A stretch of 64,000 nucleotides of DNA from Anisus vortex (taxonomy: Eukaryota > Mollusca > Gastropoda > Planorbidae), in the NCBI GenBank assembly GCA_949126835.1, contig OX421503.1, forward strand, positions 1,013,001 to 1,077,000, given 5' to 3'. Every line of letters starts with the position of its first letter. Within the stretch, counting starts at the first letter, position 1. Both the position numbers and the translations under genes were made by a program. Shown here one piece after another: positions 1 to 12,185 of the stretch. Under the pieces are notes generated by a model. That model had not been told where the DNA came from. It did no database searches and saw only the letters and a program-made list of their open reading frames with translations.

Positions 1-79
1 AAAACATATCTTATCCTATACTATAATACGAGATAAAATTGTATGTATATATCCTATACTATAATACGAGTTAAAATTG

Positions 80-119
<40 letters not shown>
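1..119. repeat. Flanking ~40-bp motif and (TA)n tract
   Basis: Two tandem copies of a motif containing CCTATACTATAATACGAG are followed by ATTGTATG and a (TA)n run. The same motif recurs at about 3169-3203 and, inverted, at 9457-9530. It always lies next to an end of the 3-kb elements, so it may belong to their target site or to a neighbouring satellite. Confidence 0.7.
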
Positions 120-121
<2 letters not shown>

Positions 122-3032
122 TGGAAATTTTCTTCAAAAGCGCTCTAACGATTATCTTCATGTTTTAATGCACGACTTGTTTCACCTAAAAAAAAATCTA
201 GACCTTTTCGGCCACACAAATAAAAATCGGAAATGGACGTTAAACAAAAATACACAAAAGATTTATCGTAGATAATCGATTTTGGCCGTGAAAACATGCC
301 ATTGCACGATCCACATGTAGCGCGGCATTTAAGAGCGGTGTTTTGTTGCGTCGCAATTATGACGTTGCGGAAATACCCGTTCAACATTAACAAGAAGTTT
401 AATTTCTTGTTTATGCTGGCTGTTTTGCGCACCGATGATAGATATAATTTAAAACAAGACCAAGTGTAATAATTTATGTAATGCAGGGTGTGCAAACTAC
501 AGCCAGTGGTTGACTCGCGGGCTGACAAATAATAGTATGCGGCCCTTGAGGCTTATTTAGATTAAAACGTCCTCAATATATTTTAGATTAAATTAAAAAT
601 AATAACAAAAAAAAATATTTACGTATTAATTACTAGTGAGATAATAGTTTGCCGTTTAAATAATAACAGAATTAGATGAGATTTCTCCAAACTATATGCC
701 TATTTGTAAATTTTGTTTATTAAACATTATTTTGGAAAAAAAAACACGTCGAAAATAATAATAGGAACTACTTTTTTTTATACAAGACATATGTTTACGA
801 ATGTTTTATTAAATATATTTATGATTTGCTTATATAGGCCTACCCAAGTAAGATATATTAGAATATGTTAACATTGTCAATTTGAAATCTGGCAAACTAG
901 AAAAGATGTATTCCATTCATTCGTATTTTCCTTATATAATAGTCAGACGTGTAATATACTTTTAGTTTTATTAAGGGGTGGGAAAATTAAACAATTAATC
1001 CAACGTATTTTAATCATTTCATTTGCAGTCTTTTCAATGAATAACATAATTTCACCTTTAATTATTTAGTATTTTACTGGTGTAATGCTCACAATTTAAA
1101 CAATTTGTTAAAATTTGTATTATTCCATTGTTGTAATTGATATTTTATTTTACCGAGATAGTTTATTTTAAACAATAACAATTATGTAGGATATTGGATA
1201 AGGTTTACACCAAACTATATATTTTAACTTTTTTTTTAAGTCAAACATTCTTTGGAATAGTACATTGAAAATAATAAATAAATACATTTTTGAAAAAGAT
1301 ATATTTTTACAAGTGATTTACAAACTATACTTATGATTTATATATGTGCCCAAGTAAGAAATATTAGACTATGTTAAGTCAATTTGAAATCTGGTAAACT
1401 AGTAAAAATGTATCACATTTATTCGTAGACCTTTTTATTTTCTATTCAATATCAAACACACTAGCCGGCCGCTTGTTAGCTTGAATTGGGTGAGGGAGGG
1501 AGTTGAAAAAATTGACATAATTTTATAAGAGGGGTCACTAGAAAGTTTGACAGCTGTTAAAGTAAGGGAGGGGGTAAAGATGAACTAACAATTGTAACGT
1601 AATTCACGATATTTTAAATTTAAACTTTTCATTTTCAGTCTTTTAAATACATAACATAATGACATAAATGACAATATATTTCTGTTGGTTTTAAAACTGA
1701 CAACGCTAGTCTACATGTTTTTTTTTTTTAGGGTTTGAAATTAGAAAAAGCTGTTTGGTTTTTGCCTTTTTTTTTCTAGCCGTTTTGCAGCAGCTGGTTT
1801 AAAAAACTAACTTTCTTTTTATTCATTGGCAGCATATTAAATAGCAAGATAATTTAACTATAAACGCGCGGCGCTATAAATAATTTAATAATTTCATATT
1901 TGTAAAACTAATAACTATTAAAGGTATTGCAATATTTGCAATAAACGTCAGTTTTTAAACATTTCATGATAATTATGTTACGTTAGTCATGTCTGTAGCA
2001 GGTATGACAGCTATAAGCAAGCTAACCTGGACTGATGACTCGCCTATAATGATCAGTACTGAATAGCTGTTCTATGTTAGCTATATCGTATATAGTCGCC
2101 TACCGAGATTATAATATTTATTTTTAAAAAAATTACACTATAGTCAACATTAAACCAGGCTTAAAGCTTTAAAAAATTAGGCTTAGCAGTAGGCCTATGG
2201 GGGCACGGTAGAGAGAGCCGAAGGTCCCGGGTTCGAATCCTGGTGCAGGCTAGGATATTTTTCCCGGGTCTGGAGGGTGTCCCTGAGTCTACCCAGATCT
2301 GATGGTTACCTGACAATAGTTGGGGTAAAGTAAAGGCGGCTGTGCATGGTGCTGGCCACACAATCACCTAGTATGCCGAGGCCACAGAAACTGATGAACG
2401 CTGCTTCATCGGACACATGGATCAAATTCGGTCCGACGGGTACTTTTTCCATCCTAAAGAGGATATTATTTTACTAATTGATGAATATCCAATGCAATGG
2501 TCGTAATAACTCAGATCAACATGTAGGCATATAGTAAGAATTCAGAAAAAGCTTACTTTTAGACACCTTTTATGAAAGAGATGATTTACGAGAATTTTAA
2601 AACACAATACAGCGTCACCCTTTGGTACATGCATTTGTCATAAAGGTCCAAACGTTAAGCTTTACAGTTTGTCGTTATCATATGTTTAGAGTGAATGATC
2701 GATGCAGTTGAAACGTTTATCTCTTTTCAGGCAGATTATATAAATCACACCTAAAATGTTGCTTAGGGGGAAATTTTACATCCGATATGAGGAAAGTAAT
2801 ATTGGAGTTGGGTGGAGGGCTGCATACAATGAGTGCAAAAATAGAAATGAATACGCCAAAAAACGTTACATAACTTTAATTTTTGTAGACGGGAAAAAGA
2901 GACAAATGCAATTTATTGGTCTGGTAAAAACGTACTTATTAAAATTTATGCACCGTTTTTTTACAGCACAATATGTTAAGGTACAAACGCCTGCTCTTTA
3001 TTACCGATCGAATGATCGGTCACCTGGTACTA
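120..3032 (+). mobile_element. 3-kb element copy 1 (F orientation), ancestral form without LINE inserts
   Basis: The copy begins with TCTGGAAATTTTCTTCAAAA inside a (TA)n tract and ends with a palindromic GATCG-AATGATCGGT hairpin followed by CACCTGGTACT. Its outer parts match copies 2-5. At about 1560-1610, where copies 2-5 carry two LINE 3' ends, this copy runs straight from the GACAGCTGTTAAAGT region to AATTGTAACGTAATTCACGA, so it looks like the pre-insertion form. The 1740-2960 part is divergent and holds a SINE. The 96-codon frame at 2756-3046 runs out through the element terminus and is not a gene. A Helitron-like (rolling-circle) identity is possible: it has a 5' TC, a 3' subterminal hairpin, an A/T-rich target and tandem copies. 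However, no canonical CTRR end is seen. Confidence 0.6.
2199..2450 (+). mobile_element. tRNA-derived SINE, family 1
   Basis: It has a GGGGGCACGGTAG head and a pol III B-box-like GGGTTCGAATCC. The body that follows, with CCCTGAGTCTACCCAG and GGGTAAAGTAAAGGCGGCTG, and the ending TCGGTCCGACGGGTACTTTT are shared by at least ten more copies in this window. The short minus-strand frame across it is spurious. Confidence 0.85.
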
Positions 3033-3212
3033 TTTTCTTATGTTAGTATTTTGAATTCTTCTTGGTGGAAAATCAATGTTATTACTTATCTATTAAAAAA
3101 AATGGATTAGGCCTGGAAACTATTCTTGATGCCAAAATCAAATAGCATACACTTATATATATAACAATAATCCTATACTATAATACGAGTTAAAATTGTA
3201 TGTATATATATA
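3033..3212. repeat. Junction between element copies 1 and 2
   Basis: Unique AT-rich sequence is followed by one copy of the CCTATACTATAATACGAG motif and a short (TA)n run abutting copy 2. Confidence 0.6.
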
Positions 3213-3664
3213 TAGTACCAGGTGACCGATCATTCGATCGGTAATAAAGAGCAGGCGCTTGTACCTTAACATCATGTGTATGTAAAACAACAGTGCATAA
3301 ATTTAAAAAATACTTCTTTACCAGACCAATCAATTGTAGGCCTATTTGTCTTTTTTCTTTTTTCTACTATGAATAACATGGGCTTTAAATTCTAACAGTC
3401 GAAGCAGATTTTTATTTGTGCAGTCTAATATCTAGATTTTCCCCGAGAACCCCCCCCCCCCCCCCCCCGAAAAAAAAAATGAAAAAAAAATAAAAAACCC
3501 AGCTTAATCTCATTTTAAACCAAAAAAAAAACATGTAGGCTAGAGTTGTCAGTTTTAAATCCAACAGAAATATATGTCATTTATGTCATTAAATCGCCAG
3601 GCTACAACGAATACATACATAAAAGTACTGCGCGTTTGTTTATGTGCAAGTCTAAAAGAGACTC

Positions 3665-4218
3665 GGGAACTGCCTTCTACGCTCGCTCCAATGGCTCCCC
3701 GTGAAAGCCAGAATTGAGTATAAAGTGACGCTACTATGCCATCAGTGCATTTTTAATAACGAGTTTCCGTCCTATCTCAAGGCACTAATCAGACCTTATG
3801 TCCCGCAAAGAACACTTCGTTCTGCAAACTCATCGCTTCTGGAAGAGCCCCGTTTCTCTCTGACGACCGTTGGCCTTAGTGCCTTCTCAGTATCCGGTCC
3901 GAAGGTGTGGAATCAACTTCCCATTCAACTGAGGCGAACAAGCTCTACTGTTACTTTCAAAAAGGACTTAAAGCTCATTATTTCAATATTTACCTTCGAT
4001 AACATTTAACATGCTTTAGAAACTTACTGTCTTATTTATGGGTTGGGTCAGTTAATGCTACATTTATTTGTTTTGTCTTTTTTTTAAATCATCAATTTAG
4101 CTCTGTCACCTGGCCTAGTGTAATATCCGTATTCTTAGTTGTATGTTAAACGCGCTCTGAGCTTACATTATGTTTGTTGGCAGCGCTATACAAATATTAT
4201 TATTATTATTATTATTTA
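3665..4218 (+). pseudogene. LINE fragment type A: RT C-terminus and 3' tail (copy 2)
   Basis: The 102-codon frame at 3701-4009 reads RIEYKVTLLCHQCIF, then FPSYLKALIRPYVPQRTLRS, and ends with FSVSGPKVWNQLPIQLR. This is the standard C-terminal segment of non-LTR reverse transcriptases (CR1/L2/jockey style). The 3' UTR ends with GCGCTATACAAATATTATTA, a stem-forming terminus with a (TTA)n tail. The 5' end is truncated inside the RT. It is carried inside the 3-kb element and is not a host gene. Confidence 0.85.
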
Positions 4219-4309
4219 AAAGACTGAAAATGAAAAGTTTAAATTTAAAATATCGTGAATTACGTTACAATTTTTAGTTCTTCTACCCCTTCCCCTATTG
4301 GTGATTTGG

Positions 4310-4628
4310 TGTACGCTCGTTTGAATCTGTGGCGCCTTCACTGTGGAACGGCTTACCTGAGACACTGAAAAACTCTGTGTCAAAAAAGGCATTCAAGAAG
4401 AATTTGAAGACTTTTCTTTTCAACTAAATTGATCAAATACACATCCATCAGCAAAAAACGTGTTTGAAACTATTTAAAATGTTATTGTCGTTTCGTGCCT
4501 CCATCGGCCGAAACCTTGTTTAAAACTATTTTAGAGTGTTATTGTCGTTTCGATTTTGTGAGCGCGCTGAGCATGCTTTTATTAGCATGGAGTGAGGCGC
4601 TATATAAATGACCAATTAATTAATTAAT
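4310..4628 (+). pseudogene. LINE fragment type B: RT C-terminus and (TTAA)n tail (copy 2)
   Basis: A short reading VRSFESVAPSLWNGLPETL, then KKAFKKNLKTFLFN and a stop, is the last ~40 residues of a second, different non-LTR element. Its 3' UTR ends GTGAGGCGCTATATAAATGA followed by (TTAA)n. It lies about 100 bp after fragment A, so two LINE ends were captured one after the other. Confidence 0.8.
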
Positions 4629-4798
4629 TAATTAACTTTAACAACTGTCAAACTTTCCTATAACATTATGTCAATTTTTTCAACTCCTTCCCTCAACCCA
4701 TTCAAGCTAACAATGAGTTACGGCCGGTAAATATGTTTGATAGGAATTAAAAAGGTCTACGAATAAATGTAAATCGGGTAAAAAAAATAGGCATAGTC

Positions 4799-4866
4799 TA
4801 ACTGGAGAATCGAACCCGGGTCGCACGCACAGCAGTCCTCTACGTTAACAACTTAGCTAGAGAAGG
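4799..4866 (-). pseudogene. tRNA-like segment inside the 3-kb element
   Basis: On the minus strand it has an A-box-like TAGCTAAGTTGTTAACG and a B-box GGGTTCGATTCTCC in tRNA spacing. Acceptor-arm pairing is not convincing. Inverted equivalents lie at about 11016-11085 and 14076-14150. It is best read as a tRNA-derived remnant, not a tRNA gene. Confidence 0.5.
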
Positions 4867-5526
4867 CACATGTCAGATGTAAAAAGCTATTAGACAGTAT
4901 ATAGGACTAGACCTAAATAAGTCAGTGACACAATAGGGATCCGTGGGGACACAAACACGATCTTTTTATATATAGAGATTTTCAATGTTTTCAATGTATT
5001 ATTCCAAACATTGTTTGACAAAAAAGTAAAAAAATATAGTTTGGTGTTAACATTATCTAATATCCTCCATTTGTGTTACTATTTATAATAAACTATCGCG
5101 GCAAAATATAAGGTTGATTAATTAAAACAATGGTATGATAAACATTTTTTTTTTTTTTTAATTTTGAGCATTAAACTTAAATACTAAATAATTAAAGGTG
5201 AAATTATGTTATTCATTGAAAAGACTGCAAATGAAAAGATCAAAATATATATAGGCTACGTTAGATGATGTGTTTAATTTCTCCCCCCCCCCCCCCCGCC
5301 CCTCAATAAAACTAACAGTATATTACACTTCTGACTATTGTTATAAGGAAAATACGAATATACTGAATTTACATCTTTTCTAGTTTACCAGATTTCGAAT
5401 TGACAATGTTAACATATTCTAATATATCTTACTTTGGTAGGCCTTTATAAGCAAATCATACAAATTTTTAATGAAACATTTATTGAATTTTTAAAAAAGT
5501 GGATACTAATACAGTGTTTATTATTT

Positions 5527-5640
5527 ACAGTGTAGAGTATACTGCTACATTGTATGCTATATACAGCGTAGTGTATACTGCTACAGTGAACACTATATAC
5601 AGTGTAGTGTAATCTGCTACAGTGTACACTATATACAGCT
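5527..5640. repeat. Short palindromic subrepeats in element copy 2
   Basis: Two to three ~48-bp repeats are built on ACAGTGTAGTGTA and TGCTACAGTG separated by CACTATAT. Units are largely self-complementary. Equivalent blocks lie at about 8600-8720, 10230-10345 and 13313-13430. Confidence 0.7.
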
Positions 5641-6465
5641 ATTCATTGTTTAAAAACAAACAAGTTTTAGAGGTGGTTTTTTTTCAAAAAATGTCAGATG
5701 AAAGAAAGTTAAAAATATACCTTTAGTTTGATGAAACTTAATCTAATTCTGTTATTTTTTAAACGGCAAACTATTATCTGACTATTAGATAATTCGTAAA
5801 TATGTATTTGTTTTTCTTTTTTTTTAATTTAATCTAAAATATATTGAAGTGTAATCTAAAATATATTGAAGACGTTCTAATCTAAATAAGCCGCGAGGGC
5901 CGCATACTATCATTTGTCCGCCCGCGCGTTACCCACTGGCTGTAGTTTGGACACCCCTGCATTACATAAACTACACTTGGTCTTGCTTTAAATTATTTCT
6001 ATCATCGGTGCGCAACAGTAGTTTAAACAAGAAATTAAACTTCTTTCTGCTGTAGTAAGCCTACGGGTATTCCCGAAACGTCATAACTGCGACGCAACAA
6101 AACACCGCTCTTGAAAGCAGCACTACATGTGGGTCGAGCAATGGCATGTTTTCACGGCCAAATTCAATTATCTACGATAAATCTAAAGCGTATTTTTGTC
6201 TAACGTTCATTTTCGATTTTTATTTGTGTGGCCGAAAAGGTGTAGATTTTTTTTTAGGTGAAACAAGTCGTGCATTAAAACATGAAGATAATCGTTAGAG
6301 CGCTTTTGAAGAAAATTTCCAGATATATATATATAGTACCAGGTGACCGATCATTCGATCGGTAATAAAGAGCAGGCGCTTGTACCTTAACATCATGTGT
6401 ATGTAAAACAACAGTGCATAAATTTTAAAAATACTTCTTTACCAGACCAATAAATTGTAGAGACT

Positions 6466-7015
6466 CGGAAACTGCCCTTCTACGCTCGCTCCACTGGCTC
6501 CCCGTGAAAGCCAGAATTGAGTATAAAGTGGCGCTACTTTGTCATCAGTGCATTTTTAATAACGAGTTTCCGTCCTATCTCAAGGCACTAATCAGACCTT
6601 ATGTCCCGCAAAGAACACTTCGTTCTGCAAACTCATCGCTTCTAGAAGAGCCCCGTTTCTCTCTGACGACCGTTGGCCTTAGAGCCTTCTCAGTATCCGG
6701 TCCGAAGGTGTGGAATCACTTCCCATTCAACTGAGTCGAACAAGCTCTACTGTTACTTTCAAAAAGAACTTAAAAACTCATTATTTCAATATTTACCTTC
6801 GATAACATTTAACATGCTTTAGAAACTTACTGTCTTATTTATGGGTTGGGTCGGTTAATGCTACATTTATTTGTTTTGTCTTTTTTTTAATCATCAATTT
6901 AGCTCTGTCACCTGGCCTAGTGTAATATCCGTATTCTTAGTTGTATGTTAAACGCGCTCTGAGCTTACATTATGTTTGTTGGCAGCGCTATACAATTATT
7001 ATTAGTATTATTATT
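6466..7015 (+). pseudogene. LINE fragment type A (copy 3)
   Basis: Same RT C-terminus as at 3665-4218, with a frameshift after GPKVWNH. The tail ends GCGCTATACAATTATTATTA. Confidence 0.8.
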
Positions 7016-7094
7016 TAAAAGACTGAAAATGAAAAGTTTAAATTTAAAATATCGTGAATTACGTAACAATTTTTAGTTCTTCTACCCCTCCCCT

Positions 7095-7425
7095 ATTGGT
7101 GTACGCTCGTTTGAATCTGTGGCGCCTTCACTGTGGAACGGCTTACCTGAGACACTGAAAAACTCTGTGTCAAAAAAAGCATTCAAGAAGAATTTGAAGA
7201 CTTTTCTTTACAACTAAATTGATCAAATACACATCCATCAGCAAAAAACTTGTTTGAAACTATTATAAAATGTTATTGTCGTTTCGTGCCTCCATCGGCC
7301 GAAACCTTGTTTAAAACTATTTTAGAGTGTTATTGTCGTTTCGATTTTGTGAGCGCGCTGAGCATGCTTTTATTAGCATGGAGTGAGGCGCTATATAAAT
7401 GACCAATTAATTAATTAATTAATTA
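7095..7425 (+). pseudogene. LINE fragment type B (copy 3)
   Basis: Same terminal RT residues and (TTAA)n tail as at 4310-4628. Confidence 0.75.
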
Positions 7426-9406
7426 ACTTTAACAACTGTCAAACTTTCCTATAAAATTATGTCAATTTTTTTTAACTCCCTCCCTCAACCCATTCAAGCT
7501 AACAATGTGTTACGGCTGGCAAATATGTTTGATAGGAATTAAAAAGGTCTACGAATAAATGTAAATCGGGTAAAAAAATAGGCATAGGACACCAGTCCTC
7601 TACTTTAACAACTTAGCTAGAGAAGGCACATGTCAGATGTGAAAAGCTATTAGACAGTATATAAGACTAGGCCTAAATAAGTTAGTGACACAAACTCACA
7701 AATTGACCAATGGGGATCCGTGGGGACACAAACACGATCTTTTTATATAGAGAGATTTTCAATGTTTTCACTGTATTATTCCAATAATTTTTCTGTGTGA
7801 CAGAAATTCAAATACAATGCTTTATTTATTTTATTGACTAAAAAAATTTAACCATGGCTAATTAGTACGTTAAAAAAAGACTTGTTTCTTACAATTTTTA
7901 TGGCATTTATTTTTATAACATTAGACTTAGGTATGTACATCCTTAGTTTTATTTGTTAAATTTAATAGTCAGATAACAGTTTGCCGTTTAAATAATTAGA
8001 TGAAGTTTCACCAAACTAAAGGGATCCGTGGGGACACAAACACGATATTTTTATATATTGAGATTTTCAATGTTTTCAATGTATTATTCCAAACATTGTT
8101 TGACAAAAAAGTAAAAAAATATAGTTTGGTGTTAACATTATCTAATATCCTCCATTTGTGTTACTATTTATAATAAACTATCGCGGCAAAATATAATATT
8201 GGTTAATTAAAACAATGGTATGATAAAAATTTTTTTTAAAAATTTTGAGAATTAAACTTAAATACTAAATAATTAAAGGGGAAATTATGTTATTCATTGA
8301 AAAGACTGCAAATGAAAAGATCATAATATATATAGGCTTCGTTAGATGATGTGTTTAATTTCTCTCCCCCCCCCCCCCGCCCCTCAATAAAACTAACAGT
8401 ATATTACACTTCTGACTATTGTTATAAGGAAAATACGAATATACTGAATTTACATCTTTTCTAGTTTACCAGATTTCGAATTGACAATGTTAACATATTC
8501 TAATATATCTTACTTTGGTAGGCCTTTATAAGCAAATCATACATATTTTTTATGAAACATTCATTGAATTTTTAAAAAAGTGGATACTAATACAGTGTTT
8601 ATTATTTACAGTGTAGAGTATACTGCTACATTGTATGCTATATACAGCGTAGTGTATACTGCTACAGTGAACACTATATACAGTGCAGTGTAATCTGCTA
8701 CAGTGTACACTATATACAGCTATTCATTGTTTAAACACAAAAAAAGTTTTAGAGGTGTTTTTGTTTTCAAAAAATGTCAGATAAAAGAAAGTTAAAAATA
8801 GACCTTTAGTTTGGTGAAACTTCATCTAATTCTGTTATTATTTAAACGGCAAACTATTATCTGACTATTAGATAATTCGTAAATATGTATTTGTTTTTCT
8901 TTTTTTTTTAATTTAATCTAAAATATATTGAAGTTTAGTCTAAAATATATTGAAGACGTTCTAATCTAAATAAGCCGCGAGGGCCGCATACTATCATTTG
9001 TCCGCCCGCGCGTTACCCACTGGCTGTAGTTTGGACACCCCTGCATTACATAAATTTCACTTGGTCTTGGTTTAAATTATTTCTATCATCGGTGCGCAAC
9101 AGTAGTTTAAACAAGAAATTAAACTTCTTTCTGCTGTAGTAAGCCTACGGGTATTCCCGAAACGTCATAACTGCGACGCAACAAAACACCACTCTTGAAA
9201 GCCGCACTACATGTGGGTCGAGCAATGGCATGTTTTCACTGCCAAAATCAATATCTACGATAAATCTAATGTGTATTTTTGTTTAACGTCCATTTCCGAT
9301 TTTTATTTGTGGGGCCGAAAAGCTGTAGATTTTTTTTTAGGTGAAACAAGTAGTGTATTTAAACATGAAGATAGTCGTTAGAGCGCTTTTGAAGAAAATT
9401 TCCAGA

Positions 9407-9413
9407 CATATAT

Positions 9414-9454
<41 letters not shown>

Positions 9455-9541
9455 CATACAATTTTAACTCGTATTATAGTATAGGATATTATATACATAC
9501 AATTTTAACTCGTATTATATTATAGGATATGTGTATATATG
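9407..9541. repeat. Centre of the giant inverted repeat
   Basis: A (TA)n array with ACATACA interruptions is followed by two inverted copies of the CCTATACTATAATACGAG motif. The arms on both sides (3213-9406 and 9542-15722) are reverse complements of each other over about 6.2 kb. Confidence 0.8.
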
Positions 9542-11235
9542 TCTGGAAATTTTCTTCAAAAGCGCTCTAACGATTATCTTCATGTTTTAATGCACTACTT
9601 GTTTCACCTAAAAAAAAATCTACAGCTTTTCGGCCCCACAAATAAAAATCGGAAATGGACGTTAAACAAAAATACACATTAGATTTATCGTAGATATTGA
9701 TTTTGGCCGTGAAAACATGCCCTTGCTCGACCCACATGTAGTGCGGCTTTCAAGAGCGGTGTTTTGTTGCGTCGCAGTTATGACGTTTCGGGAATACCCG
9801 TAGGCTTACTACAGCAGAAAGAAGTTTAATTTCTTGTTTAAACTACTGTTGCGCACCGATGATAGAAATAATTTAAAGCAAGACCAAGTGTAATTTATGT
9901 AATGCAGGGGTGTCCAAACTACAGCCAGTGGGTAACGCGCGGGCGGACAAATGATAGTATGCGGCCCTCGCGGCTTATTTAGATTTGAACGTCTACCAAT
10001 ATATTTTAGATTAAACTTCAATATATTTTAGATTAAATTTTAAAAAAAAGAAAACAAATACATATTTACGAATTATCTAATAGTGAGATAATAGTTTGCC
10101 GTTTAAATAATAACAGAATTAGAAGAACTTTCACCAAACTAAAGGTCTATTTGTAACTTTCTTTTATCTGACATTTTTTGAAAAAAAACAACCTCTAAAA
10201 CTTTTTTTGTGTTTAAACAATGAATAGCTGTATATAGTGTACACTGTAGCAGATTACACTGCACTGTATATAGTGTTCACTGTAGCAGTATACACTACGC
10301 TGTATATAGCATACAACGTAGCAGTATACTCTACACTGTAAATAATAAACACTGTTTTAGTATTCACTTTTTTAAAAATTCAATTAATGTTTCATTAAAA
10401 ATGTGTATGATTTGCTTAAAAAGGCCTACCAAAGTAAGATATATTAGAATATGTTAACATTGTCAATTTGAAATCTGGTAAACTAGAAAAGATGTAAATT
10501 CAGTATATTCGTATTTTCCTTATAACAATAGTCAGAAGTGTAATATACTGTTAGTTTTATTGAGGGGCGGGGGGGGGGGGGGGGAGAGAAATTAAACACA
10601 TTATCTAACGAAGCCTACATATATTATGATCTTTTCATTTGCAGTCTTTTCAATGAATAACATAATTTTACCTTTAATTATTTAGTATTTAAGTTTAATG
10701 CTCAAAATTAAAAAAAAAATGTTTATCATACCATTGTTTTAATTAATCAATATTATATTTTACCGCGATAGTTTATTATAAATAGTAACACAAATGGAGG
10801 ATATTAAATAATGTTAACACCAAACTATATTTTTTTACTTTTTTCGTAAAACAATGTTTGGAATAATACATTGAAAACATTGAAAATCTCTATATATAAA
10901 AAGATCGTGTTTGTGTCCCCACGGATCCCTATTGTGTCACTGACTTTTTTAGGCCTAGTCCTATATACTGTCTAATAGCTTTTCACATCTGACATGTGCC
11001 TTCTCTAGCTAAGTTGTTAACGTAGAGGACTGCTGTGCGTGCGAGCGGGTTCGATTCTCCAGTTAGACTATGCCTATTTTTTTTACCCGATTTACATTTA
11101 TTCGTAGACCTTTTTAATTCCTATCAAACATATTTGCCGGCCGTAACTCATTGTTAGCTTGAATGGGTTGAGGGAGGGAGTTGAAAAAATTGACATAATT
11201 TTATAGGAAAGTTTGACAGTTGTTTAAGTTAAATA

Positions 11236-11560
11236 ATTAATTAATTAATTGGTTATTTATATAGCGCCTCACTCCATACTAATAAAAGCATGCTCGGCGC
11301 GCTCACAAAATCGAAACGACAATAACGCTCTAAAATAGTTTTAAACAAGGTTTCGGCCGATGGAGGCACGAAACGACAATAACATTTTAAAATAGTTTCA
11401 AACAAGTTTTTTGCTAATGGATGTGTTTTTGATCAATTTAGTTGAAAAGAAAAGTCTTCAAATTCTTCTTGAATGCCTTTTTTGACACAGAGTTTTTCAG
11501 TGTCTCAGGTAAGCCGTTCCACAGTGAAGGCGCCACAGATTCAAACGAGCGTACACCAAT
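11236..11560 (-). pseudogene. LINE fragment type B (copy 4)
   Basis: Reverse complement of the 4310-4628 fragment, with the (TTAA)n tail at its left end. Confidence 0.75.
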
Positions 11561-11639
11561 AGGGGAAGGGGTAGAAGAACTAAAAATTGTAACGTAATTC
11601 ACGATATTTTAAATTTAAACTTTTCATTTTCAGTCTTTT

Positions 11640-12185
11640 AAATAATAATAATAATAATATTTGTAAAGCGCTGCCAACAAACATAATGTAAGCTCAGAGC
11701 GCGTTTAACATACAACTAAGAATACGGATATTACACTAGGCCAGGTGACAGAGCTAAATTGATGATAAAAAACAAGACAAAACAAATAAATGTAGCATTA
11801 ACCGACTTAACCCATAAATAAGACAGTAAGTTTCTAAAGCATGTTAAATGTTATCGAAGGTAAATATTGAAATAATGAGTTTTTAAGTTCTTTTTGAAAG
11901 TAACAGTAGAGCTTGTTCGCCTCAGTTGAATGGGAAGTTGATTCCACACTTTCGGACCGGATACTGAGAAGGCTCTAAGGCCAACGGTCGTCAGAGAGAA
12001 ACGGGGCTCTTCCAGAAGCGATGAGTTTGTAGAACAAAGTGTTCTTTGCGGGACATAAGGTCTGATTAGTGCCTTGAGATAGGACGGAAACTCGTATTTA
12101 AAAATGCACTGATGGCAAAGTAGCGCCACTTTATACTCAATTCTGGAGCGAGCTTAGAAGGGCAGTTCCCGAGTCTCTTTTAGAC
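11640..12185 (-). pseudogene. LINE fragment type A (copy 4)
   Basis: The minus-strand frame 11851-12129 matches the RT C-terminus of copies 2, 3 and 5. About 20 bases found in copy 5 (GGCTTTCACGGGGAGCCAGT) are missing here. Confidence 0.8.

Larger units (their letters stand above)
3213..6323 (-). mobile_element. 3-kb element copy 2 (R orientation)
   Basis: It runs from TAGTACCAGGTGACCGATCA (the hairpin end, reversed) to GAAGAAAATTTCCAGA, between (TA)n tracts. It contains a C18-type homopolymer at about 3450, two LINE 3' ends, a tRNA-like segment, a C-run near 5283 and a palindromic subrepeat at 5527-5640. It is near-identical to copies 3, 4 and 5. It is repeated head to tail with copy 3, separated by only about ten TA-rich bases. 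Confidence 0.8.
6334..9406 (-). mobile_element. 3-kb element copy 3 (R orientation)
   Basis: It is a direct repeat of copy 2 with the same ends and internal order. Its LINE-A frame (6504-6734) is broken by a one-base deletion in the WNQLP region, and it lacks part of the tRNA-like segment near 7580. Also, the block around 7780-8020 is inserted relative to copy 2, which duplicates the GGGATCCGTGGGGACACAAA segment. Confidence 0.8.
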
